Below are positions 1 through 7,118 of a DNA stretch of 64,000 nt, in pieces (the first letter of the stretch is position 1; each line of letters opens with the position of its first letter). Below the pieces are notes generated by a model. That model ran no database searches. It saw only the letters and a list, made by a program, of their open reading frames with translations, and was not told the origin of the DNA. Both the position numbers and the translations under genes were made by a program. The stretch comes from JAZDJP01 sp043803805 (GTDB lineage Bacteria > Planctomycetota > JAZDJP01), in contig JAZDJP010000084.1 in assembly GCA_043803805.1 (NCBI GenBank), forward strand, positions 1 to 64,000, in the 5' to 3' direction.

Positions 1-244
1 CGGGAAGAACATGAAGATGGAGGAGGTCCTGCGCATCATCCCCGGCTCCGTGCTGGAGTTCGAGAAACCCTACAACGAGCCCCTGGACATTCTCGTTCAC
101 GACCAGCCGATCGGTCGCGGAGAGGTGGTGACCGTCGGCGAGCGGTTCGGGGTGCAGGTGGTCGAGATCGGTTCCGTGCGCGACATTATCCGGAAACTGG
201 GGGGGGAGGGGGAGGCGCACGACATGGGAAGTCAGCGAGTCTGA
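1..244 (+). CDS. fliN: Flagellar motor switch protein FliN, C-terminal part (5' end outside window)
   Basis: The reading frame is open from the left window edge (GKN precedes the first Met at 11), so this is the end of a longer gene. The residues LDILVHDQPIGRGEVV followed by FGVQVVEI are the SpoA (surface presentation of antigens) fold typical of the FliN C-terminus. FliN forms the bottom of the flagellar C-ring, where it binds CheY and the export apparatus. About 60 residues of SpoA domain are visible, followed by a short non-conserved tail ending at TGA 242-244. The homologous secretion protein SctQ is the alternative. A FapA-like gene and chemosensory-type signalling genes downstream favour the flagellar reading. 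Confidence 0.75.
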   Translation, partial: GKNMKMEEVLRIIPGSVLEFEKPYNEPLDILVHDQPIGRGEVVTVGERFGVQVVEIGSVRDIIRKLGGEGEAHDMGSQRV

Positions 245-250
245 GAGAGA

Positions 251-285
251 AGTGCTGAGTTCTGAGTGCTGGGTGCTGAGTAGAC
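251..285 (+). repeat. Degenerate 7-bp tandem array (AGTGCTG family)
   Basis: Five consecutive heptamers can be read: AGTGCTG, AGTTCTG, AGTGCTG, GGTGCTG, AGTAGAC. It begins 6 bp after the fliN stop. The first three units recur exactly, in reverse complement, at 29011-29031 next to another gene end. Confidence 0.8.
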
Positions 286-383
286 GACGAGTCAGAACGG
301 GAATAGGGGTCAGGGGATAGGGAAGAAAAAGTCAGAGAGTCGGCGAGTCTGGAAGTCCCAAGGCGGATGAAATTCCGACCCTC

Positions 384-430
384 CTTCGCCCAAGGGGCTC
401 CGGAGGGCCCTGCGAAGCCGCTTGGCGAAG
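384..430 (+). repeat. Intergenic hairpin (CTTCGCC / GGCGAAG)
   Basis: CTTCGCCcAAG at 384-394 pairs with CTTGGCGAAG at 421-430, with a GC-rich loop. It sits in the 367-bp spacer between fliN and the FapA-like gene. No T-run follows, so it looks like a palindromic repeat and not an intrinsic terminator. Confidence 0.55.
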
Positions 431-488
431 CAGGGATGCCGAGTGCCGAATGTCGAATTCATTCGGAATTCCCCGTGAGGGGGACGTT

Positions 489-517
489 GTCCCGCGTGGC
501 GAAGCCGCACGCGGGAC
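489..517 (+). repeat. Perfect 10-bp inverted repeat
   Basis: GTCCCGCGTG (489-498) and CACGCGGGAC (508-517) form a perfect 10-bp stem around a 9-bp loop. It is the second hairpin in the same spacer. No coding potential was seen in 245-611. Confidence 0.7.
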
Positions 518-554
518 TCACGTCCGGAATTTGGCGTTCGGCATTTCATGGATG

Positions 555-598
555 TTTCTGCGAGCGACGTTTCACGAGTGACGAGCGACGATTTAGAG
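555..598 (+). repeat. TTTCTGCGA-capped heptamer array upstream of the FapA-like gene
   Basis: TTTCTGCGA at 555-563 is followed without a gap by the heptamers GCGACGT, TTCACGA, GTGACGA, GCGACGA, TTTAGAG (564-598). The array ends 13 bp before the ATG at 612, so it occupies most of the untranslated leader. The same 9-mer cap precedes arrays at 26827, 28537, 28612 and 28642. Confidence 0.7.
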
Positions 599-611
599 AG
601 GACGCCTCAAC

Positions 612-2417
612 ATGTCGGCGACGGTGATCATTGAGGGGAAGACGCTTGAGGACTGCCGGAAAAAGGCGGCCGCCGAACTCGGCGTGCCCGGGGAGCGTCT
701 GGAAATCAAGGTCCTCCAGAAGGCCCGGCAGGGCTTTTTCAGCGCGACGCCGTTCCGCGTCCAGGCCTCCGTTTCCGGCGAAGCCGCGCCCGTCCGCCCG
801 GACGCCTCGTCTCATTTCCTCGGCAAACTCAACACTCATGTCGCCATTGTCACGGCGGAAATGGAGAAGGTCGAGGCCCTGCGCGACGAGAAAAAAGGGG
901 GCAACCTCGACGAGATCCTGAATGCCTACAACGATTTGAGCGATGAGCTCCGTAACGAGATCCGCGGTCTCTCCGGACTCCTCTCCGGGGACAACGCCAA
1001 ACAGGTTCAGGAGAAGATATCCCGGGAGGGCCGTTTCCGACTGGACGTCTCCGAAGACTGCCTCGCGGTCACGCTCGATGTCAAGCCGTCGGAGGGTGTC
1101 GGCCGGGCGGTCACGTTCGAGGACATCCGGCAGAAACTGGTTCAGTTGAATGTGACATTCGGCGTTGACGCCGGCGCCATTCAGAAGGTTCTGTCGGACG
1201 TGTCGCGCCTCGGCCAACCCGTAAGCGCCATTCCGATCGCGCAGGGGCGTCACCCGCGCCACGGAAACGACGGGCATGTGGAGTTTCTGGTCAAGCCGCC
1301 GTCGAAGGAGACGGTGGTCCGCCAGGACGGCACCGTGGACCACCGCGGGGCGGCCGGGATCACCATGGTCAAGGCCGGGCAGGTCCTGGCGCGCATCGTT
1401 CCTCCGTCGGCCGGCGAGCCGGGCATGACCGTGCATGGCGTGGCCCTCCCGGCGCAAGCGGGCCGGCCGGCGGCGCTCACAGCGGGGGAGAACGTGGAAT
1501 TCAACGCGGCGGCCGGCGAGTACCGTTCGATTATTGACGGGGTGCTGGAGGCGACGGCCAGCCGCATCGCCGTCAAGAAGAGTTTCCGGGTTTCGGGCGA
1601 TGTGGACGTCGGGGTGGGAAACATCGAATTCGGCGGTTCTGTTGTTGTATCGGGTTCCGTGCGCGACGGTTTCGCGGTGCGGGCCGTCGGGGATATCGTC
1701 ATCCAGGGGAGCGTCGAGGGTTGTGAGATCGTGTCGGAGAAGGGGTCCGTCCGCGTCGGCCAGGGGGTCGCCGGGCGGGGGCATTGCTTCATTTCCGCGG
1801 GGGCGGACGTGGAAGCCAAGTTCATCGAGAATGCCATCATTCACGCCCGCGGCAACGTCATCGTGGGGACGGCCATTCTGCACAGCGAGGTGGCGGCCGG
1901 GGATTCGGTGGTCGCCATCAACGGCCGGGGGGCGATCATCGGCGGCGTCACACAGGCCGGAAAACTCGTCCACGCCCTGGTCCTGGGGGCGGCCAACGAA
2001 CCGCCGACGCTGTTGATACTGGGGGTTTCCGACGAGGCCCAGGAGAAAATCCGAGCCATGGACGGCCGCTTGGTGTCCCTTCAGAACACCACCGCCCGGC
2101 TCGACGGGGTCATCCGTGAATTCGAACACGTCGTCACGGACATCAGCAAACTCCCGTTGCCGGAACGGGAAAAATACGTCGAACTCCGGAAAAAGAAGGT
2201 GGTCCTGCTGTACGAGTTGGAGAAACTGAAGAAAATGCGCCAGGAATTCATGGATGGCATCGCCGCCCAGGCCGTGGGCGAGGTGCGCGTCAGCAAGGAA
2301 GTTTTTCCGAAGGTCACGGTGCGAATCGGTCAGTACCAGGATGTCGTGACCTCCATGATCTCCGGGACGTTGTTTCGGGTGGACACGGAAAAAGGTCAGA
2401 TTGTGCGGGGGAGATGA
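612..2417 (+). CDS. FapA-family (DUF342) polymer-sequestering/flagellar assembly A protein
   Basis: This is a 601-residue protein. The first ~60 residues (ATVIIEGKTLEDCRKKAAAELG ... FSATPFRV) resemble the N-terminal module of Jag/KhpB proteins. Residues ~150-470 are a FapA/DUF342 region with repeated glycine/valine beta-strand turns (SFRVSGDVDVGVGNIEF, GNVIVGTAILHSEVAAGD). A charged coiled-coil hinge follows, then a short beta tail. DUF342 proteins are linked to flagellar pole assembly in Vibrio and often sit beside motility or chemosensory genes. Here the gene lies between fliN and receiver-domain genes. The Met at 612 follows GAGAGGA. I infer a cytoplasmic role tied to motility; the biochemical function is not known. 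Confidence 0.72.
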   Translation: MSATVIIEGKTLEDCRKKAAAELGVPGERLEIKVLQKARQGFFSATPFRVQASVSGEAAPVRPDASSHFLGKLNTHVAIVTAEMEKVEALRDEKKGGNLDEILNAYNDLSDELRNEIRGLSGLLSGDNAKQVQEKISREGRFRLDVSEDCLAVTLDVKPSEGVGRAVTFEDIRQKLVQLNVTFGVDAGAIQKVLSDVSRLGQPVSAIPIAQGRHPRHGNDGHVEFLVKPPSKETVVRQDGTVDHRGAAGITMVKAGQVLARIVPPSAGEPGMTVHGVALPAQAGRPAALTAGENVEFNAAAGEYRSIIDGVLEATASRIAVKKSFRVSGDVDVGVGNIEFGGSVVVSGSVRDGFAVRAVGDIVIQGSVEGCEIVSEKGSVRVGQGVAGRGHCFISAGADVEAKFIENAIIHARGNVIVGTAILHSEVAAGDSVVAINGRGAIIGGVTQAGKLVHALVLGAANEPPTLLILGVSDEAQEKIRAMDGRLVSLQNTTARLDGVIREFEHVVTDISKLPLPEREKYVELRKKKVVLLYELEKLKKMRQEFMDGIAAQAVGEVRVSKEVFPKVTVRIGQYQDVVTSMISGTLFRVDTEKGQIVRGR

Positions 2418-2458
2418 CGGCCCTTGCGGCGTCGGGACAAATCACGGGAGGGATGATC

Positions 2459-3103
2459 ATGAGTCAGCAACGCGTGCTTGTGGTGGATGACGAGGAATCC
2501 ATCCGGGAACTTCTGACGCGATTTCTGGAGGCGGGGGGGTACGCGGTGGAGACCGCCCCCGACGGCGTGTCGGCGCTCGAGGCCTTCGAGCGGAACCCCG
2601 CCGACGTGGTGGTGACCGACCTCACCATGCCGAGGATGGGCGGGGTGGATCTCGTCCGGCGGATCAAGGCGAAGGCCCCGCAGACCATCGCCATCGTCCT
2701 CACCGGGTACGCGTCCCTGGACAGCGCGGTGGGCGTCCTTCACGAGGGGTGCGATGATTATTTATTGAAGCCGCTCTCCGACATCGCGATCGTGACGCAC
2801 ACCATTGAAAAATGCCTCGACCGGCGGCGGGCCATCGCGCTGGCGGCCTCCCATTTGAAAATCAGCCAGGCCAAGGACAACCTGTTGGGGCTTGTCGTTG
2901 GGGAGTTCGAGGGACGGATCGCGGAGATGCGCGTGGGGGTGGACAGGATCCGGGCGATTCCGAACGCGCCGGAGTCCGAAAGGGAGGCGGCGAAACTGGG
3001 GGAATTGGTGGACCGGCTTCAGGGGCTTCTCCAGGCGGTCCGGACCGCCGCGCAGACCGTCCGGGCGCGGGGGTTTGACGAGGCGACGGAAGAGCGGAAC
3101 TGA
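2459..3103 (+). CDS. Single-domain response regulator with helical C-terminal extension
   Basis: Residues ~5-120 are a CheY-like receiver: acidic pair in VLVVDDEES, phospho-acceptor Asp54 in VVVTDLTMP, Thr in IVLTG and Lys in YLLKPL. The remaining ~90 residues are charged and helical, without a recognisable DNA-binding or enzymatic output, so it probably acts by protein contact. ATG 2459 is chosen because GGGAGG sits 6 bp upstream; the frame extends back to 2414 but without a ribosome site. The next gene starts inside its stop codon (TGATG), implying co-translation with the HD-GYP regulator and the histidine kinase that follow. Confidence 0.82.
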   Translation: MSQQRVLVVDDEESIRELLTRFLEAGGYAVETAPDGVSALEAFERNPADVVVTDLTMPRMGGVDLVRRIKAKAPQTIAIVLTGYASLDSAVGVLHEGCDDYLLKPLSDIAIVTHTIEKCLDRRRAIALAASHLKISQAKDNLLGLVVGEFEGRIAEMRVGVDRIRAIPNAPESEREAAKLGELVDRLQGLLQAVRTAAQTVRARGFDEATEERN

Positions 3104-4104
3104 TGGAGTGGAATGTCATGCGCAATGAGTCAGGAATTGTTGGTCGCGTCCTCGCGGTGGACGACGATGAGGCCATTCTCCGGCTTGTGGAGTCGTGCCT
3201 CCGGTCGGAGGGGTATGACCTGCGATTCGCCCGTTCCGGCGAGGAGGCGCTTGTCCTCTTCGGACAGGCGGCGGCGGATGTCGTTCTCGTGGATATCGGG
3301 ATGCCGGGGATGGGGGGACTTGCGCTCATTGACCGGCTGCGCAAACTTCCGGGCGGGAATATCCTCGATATCATTGTCGTCACGGGCGAACACGGGGTTT
3401 CCATCCGCCTTGATGTCCTGCGGGAAGGGGTTATCGAAATCATCCACAAGCCCTATGACGTGACGGAACTCGTGCTTCGTGTCCGGAATGCCTTCCGCCG
3501 GAGGTGGCTCATGGGTGAATTGGACGACGCGGAGGCGGTGCTTTTGTCGTTGGCGCGGATGGTCGAGGCGCGGGACGGGACGACGGGGGATCATTGCGAA
3601 CGGCTCCTCGCCCGCGCCACGGCGCTGGGAAAGGCGCTGGGTGTCGGTGAGGGGGGATTGGACATGCTTCGGAAAGGAGCCGTTCTTCACGATATCGGGA
3701 AGATTGCTGTGCCGGACGCGATCCTTCTGGCCCCGCGAAAACTGACGAGCGAAGAATGGACGGTCATGAAGGCGCATCCGGCGACGGGCGAGGCGTTGTG
3801 CCGGTCGCTTCGGAGCGTGCAATCCGCGCTTCCCGTGATTCGAAGTCATCATGAGCGATGGGACGGCTCGGGTTATCCCGACGGATTGAAAGGCGACGCC
3901 ATCCCGCGCGGCGCGCGGATTTTTCAGATGGCGGATGTGTTCGACGCCCTCACGTCACGGCGTCCCTACAAAGAGCCCATGTCGGTGGAATCCGCCATTG
4001 ACGTCATGCGGGAGGAGGAGTGTCGGGACTGGTATGAACCGGGTTCCGTTGGAATATTCGCGGATGTTCTCCGGCGGGAAGAGGAAGAGGAGAAAAAGAT
4101 ATGA
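3103..4104 (+). CDS. Response regulator with HD-GYP c-di-GMP phosphodiesterase domain
   Basis: This is a 333-residue protein. The N-terminal receiver (~15-130) has the acidic pocket in VLAVDDDE, phospho-acceptor Asp64 in VLVDIGMPG and Lys in IHKPYD. Residues ~145-325 form an HD-GYP domain with the metal motif HDIGKIAVPD and the diagnostic HHERWDGSGYP, so the catalytic signature is intact. It should hydrolyse c-di-GMP when phosphorylated. The start overlaps the stop of the previous receiver gene and its stop overlaps the next start (ATGA 4101-4104), so three signalling genes form one coupled unit. The hybrid kinase downstream is the likely phosphate donor. Confidence 0.9.
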   Translation: MEWNVMRNESGIVGRVLAVDDDEAILRLVESCLRSEGYDLRFARSGEEALVLFGQAAADVVLVDIGMPGMGGLALIDRLRKLPGGNILDIIVVTGEHGVSIRLDVLREGVIEIIHKPYDVTELVLRVRNAFRRRWLMGELDDAEAVLLSLARMVEARDGTTGDHCERLLARATALGKALGVGEGGLDMLRKGAVLHDIGKIAVPDAILLAPRKLTSEEWTVMKAHPATGEALCRSLRSVQSALPVIRSHHERWDGSGYPDGLKGDAIPRGARIFQMADVFDALTSRRPYKEPMSVESAIDVMREEECRDWYEPGSVGIFADVLRREEEEEKKI

Positions 4105-6998
4105 GTGCAAAGAAACGCATGGACGGAAAATCAGGGGCGCCGGTCGCGAACGCGGACGAAAATCCGGAGGGAACAGTGCTCAAACGGACGGAGCAGACGT
4201 TGAAGGAGAGTGAACTCCGGTACCGGAGGCTTTTTGAAACGGCGAAAGACGGGGTTCTGATTCTCGATGCCGATACGGGGGTGATTGAGGACGTGAATCC
4301 ATTTCTGATCGAGATGCTGGGTTTCTCGCGGGAGGTATTCCTTGGGAAAAAACTCTGGGAATTGGGATTCTTCAAGGACATCGCCGCCAATCGGGCCAAC
4401 TTTGAGGAATTGCAGAGGACGGGGTATGTTCGCTATGAGGATATGCCGTTTGAATCCGCTGACGGGCGGCGGATTCATGTGGAGTTTGTCAGCAATGTCT
4501 ATCTCGTGAACAACAAAAAGGTGATCCAGTGCAACATCCGCGACATCACCGAACGCAGGCGGGCGGAGGAGGTGGTGGTCCGGACGGCGCAGGAGTGGCA
4601 GCACACGTTTGACGCCATGAGCGAGGCCGTCTGGATTCTGGATAAAGACCAAAGGGTGATGCGGGTGAACAACATTACCTCGCAGTATTTCCCCCGTTCC
4701 TGCGGAGGATTCGTCGGAAAACACTGCTGGGAAATCGTGCACGGGACAACGGAGCCGATCCCCGAATGCCCCATTCTGCGGGCGCGCAGGAGCCGGCATC
4801 GTGAGGCGCTGGACATCGAGGTCGGCGGGCGAAGTTTCGAGGTTGTCGTGGACCCCATTCTGGGCGCGGGCGGTCAGTTTGCCGGCGCCGTCCATGTCAT
4901 CCGTGACGTTACCGATCGCAAGCAGGCGGAGGAGGCGTTGCGGGATTCGGAAGCGCACTACCGGATGCTGTTCGAGAATGCCCTGGACGGCATCGCTCTG
5001 GCCGATGCCGAAACCGGACGGTTGGCCGATTGCAACCCGGCGCTGTGCCGCATGGTGGAGCGGGACAGGGCGGAACTTGTGGGACAGGCGCAGTCCATTC
5101 TCCATCCCCCGGAGGAGAACGCCGAGGGCGTATCCAAAACCTTCCAACAACATCGAGTGAGTGATGCCGGGCAGGCGGTGGAAGATTGGCTCATGTCCAA
5201 AAACGGCCGGTTGATCCCGGTGGAAATCCGGGCGGCTCACATCGTGGTGGCGGGCCGCGACCATCTCCTGGGAATTTTCCGCGACATCGCCGAGCGCAAG
5301 CGGGTGGAGGAAGATATTGCGTTGAATCTCGAGACAGAGGCCGCGATGAACGCCTTGATGGATATCTCTCGTGAGGATGGTACCATTAATGAGTACTTGG
5401 ACCGCGCCTTGGATTTGATCCTCTCGCTCAAGTGGCTTGTGTTCGAGTCGAAGGGCGCAATCTTCCTGGCTGACGAGGCGGGGAAGACTCTGCATCTTCA
5501 CGCGCACAGGGGTTTTCCCAAAGACCTTCTTGCCGCGTGTTCCACGGTCCCGTTTGGCCGTTGCCTGTGCGGAAGAGCCGCGGCTGCGCGTGCCGTCCAG
5601 TTCGCGGATCGCGTGGACGAACGGCACGACGTGCGCCACGAAGGCATGTCGTCTCATGGGCATTACTGCGTACCCATCCTGTCCGGTGATGACGTCCTGG
5701 GCGTCATCAATCTGTACATGAGGGAGGGTCACACCCGGAAGTCATGGGAAGAGGATTTTCTGAAGGTTGTGGCCAATACGTTTTCCGGGGCTATTGAGCG
5801 AAAGCGGGCGGATGCGGAACGCGAGAAGATGAAGACGCAACTCCTTCAGGTCCGGAAGATGGAGGCGGTTGGACAACTCGCGGGCGGGGTGGCGCACGAC
5901 TTCAACAACATGCTGACCGTCATCCTTGGACATGCGGAGATGGCGCTCTCGAAACTCGATCCCTCCGATCCGATTCACGCGGATATCCATGAAATCAAGA
6001 AGGCCGGGGAACGTTCCGCGGACCTCACAAAGCAACTTCTGGCGTTCGCCCGGAGGCAGATCATCGCCCCGAAGGTGATGGATGTCAACAACACCATCGC
6101 GGGCATGCTCAAGATGCTCAACCGGCTGATCGGCGAGAACATTGATCTGCTCTGGAAACCCGCCGATGATCTGTGGCGGGTGAGCATGGATCCCGCCCAG
6201 GTGGATCAGATACTGGTCAATCTGATGGTCAACGCCCGCGACGCGATTTCCGGCGTCGGCAGGATTGTCATCGAGACCGCCAACGTGGAGTTCGATGCGG
6301 CGTACGTCAAGGCCCATGTCGGGGCCGTTCCGGGCCGTTACGTCCGGATCGCGGTCAGCGACGACGGGTGCGGCATGGACAAGGAGACCCAGGGGCGGCT
6401 TTTCGAGCCCTTTTTCACCACCAAACCGCAGGGAAAGGGGACGGGCCTGGGACTCGCGACGGTGTACGGCATCGTGAAGCAGAACTTGGGTTTTATTGAC
6501 GTGTACAGCGAATCGGGGAAGGGCACGACATTCAAAATCTACATGCCACGTCACGAGTCGGAGGAGGAGGAGGAGGAAACCGGCGAAGCGCGGATATCCG
6601 CCGGGGCGCCGACCGGCACGGAGACCGTGCTTCTGGTCGAGGACGAGCCGGCGTTGCTTGAACTTGCCCAACAACTGCTCGAATTGCTGGGGTACACCGT
6701 ACTGCCGGTCGGGAGTCCGGTCCGGGCGATTCGGCAGGCCACGGAATACGCGGGTGAAATCCACCTGCTGATGACGGACATGGTGATGCCGGGAATGAAC
6801 GGACGGGACCTTCGGAAATGGCTCGGCGCCGTTCGGCCGGGCATGAAATGTCTCTTCACGTCCGGCCACACCGTTGACATCATCGCCCACCAGGGCGTCC
6901 TCGATAAAGGCGTCCATTTCCTGCAGAAGCCGTTTTCCATGGAGACCCTTGCCGTGAAATTGCGCGAGGCGCTGGGGGAAACGCAACCTTCCCCGTAG
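4101..6998 (+). CDS. Hybrid sensor histidine kinase (3 PAS, GAF, HisKA, HATPase, receiver)
   Basis: This is a 965-residue soluble protein with no membrane segment. Three PAS domains (~35-155, 165-275, 285-400) are each followed by DITERR/DVTDRKQ/DIAERKR-type PAC ends. A GAF domain (~415-570) contains GRCLCGRAA and HGHYCVPI. HisKA carries His599 in GGVAHDFNN. HATPase_c carries NLMVNARDAI, DDGCGMD and GKGTGLGLATV. A C-terminal receiver has Asp893 in LMTDMVMPG and Lys in FLQKPF. The class sends phosphate from His to the attached receiver or to free regulators, here probably the two receivers encoded just upstream. The TAG stop lies inside the palindrome at 6995-7023. Confidence 0.92.
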   Translation: MSAKKRMDGKSGAPVANADENPEGTVLKRTEQTLKESELRYRRLFETAKDGVLILDADTGVIEDVNPFLIEMLGFSREVFLGKKLWELGFFKDIAANRANFEELQRTGYVRYEDMPFESADGRRIHVEFVSNVYLVNNKKVIQCNIRDITERRRAEEVVVRTAQEWQHTFDAMSEAVWILDKDQRVMRVNNITSQYFPRSCGGFVGKHCWEIVHGTTEPIPECPILRARRSRHREALDIEVGGRSFEVVVDPILGAGGQFAGAVHVIRDVTDRKQAEEALRDSEAHYRMLFENALDGIALADAETGRLADCNPALCRMVERDRAELVGQAQSILHPPEENAEGVSKTFQQHRVSDAGQAVEDWLMSKNGRLIPVEIRAAHIVVAGRDHLLGIFRDIAERKRVEEDIALNLETEAAMNALMDISREDGTINEYLDRALDLILSLKWLVFESKGAIFLADEAGKTLHLHAHRGFPKDLLAACSTVPFGRCLCGRAAAARAVQFADRVDERHDVRHEGMSSHGHYCVPILSGDDVLGVINLYMREGHTRKSWEEDFLKVVANTFSGAIERKRADAEREKMKTQLLQVRKMEAVGQLAGGVAHDFNNMLTVILGHAEMALSKLDPSDPIHADIHEIKKAGERSADLTKQLLAFARRQIIAPKVMDVNNTIAGMLKMLNRLIGENIDLLWKPADDLWRVSMDPAQVDQILVNLMVNARDAISGVGRIVIETANVEFDAAYVKAHVGAVPGRYVRIAVSDDGCGMDKETQGRLFEPFFTTKPQGKGTGLGLATVYGIVKQNLGFIDVYSESGKGTTFKIYMPRHESEEEEEETGEARISAGAPTGTETVLLVEDEPALLELAQQLLELLGYTVLPVGSPVRAIRQATEYAGEIHLLMTDMVMPGMNGRDLRKWLGAVRPGMKCLFTSGHTVDIIAHQGVLDKGVHFLQKPFSMETLAVKLREALGETQPSP

Positions 6999-7023
6999 GG
7001 GCGGGTTTCAAACCCGCCCCTAC
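6995..7023 (+). repeat. Perfect 14-bp palindrome at the end of the kinase gene
   Basis: GTAGGGGCGGGTTT (6995-7008) and its exact complement (7010-7023) flank one C. It could form a very stable hairpin directly at the kinase stop codon and may serve as a transcription or mRNA end. There is no downstream T-tract, so it fits a dispersed palindromic repeat better than a classical terminator. Confidence 0.75.
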
Positions 7024-7054
7024 AATGATTGAGATGTCCCGCGTCGTTCCCGCC

Positions 7055-7082
7055 TTGCCCTTCCGGCGAATCCGGATACAAT
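7055..7082 (+). promoter_or_regulatory. Putative promoter for glycogen phosphorylase
   Basis: TTGCCC (-35, 7055-7060), a 16-bp spacer and TACAAT (-10, 7077-7082). This leaves a leader of about 30 nt before ATG 7119. The same -10 hexamer recurs before argG, tRNA-Lys and the GNAT gene. Confidence 0.5.
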
Positions 7083-7118
7083 CGCCCGGGTTTCGCTCAT
7101 CCGGGGGGGGAGAAGGCC

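Noticed and set aside
546..2129. 527-codon open frame antisense to the FapA-like gene
   Set aside because: Same GC-rich shadow effect; the sense frame carries the recognisable domain.
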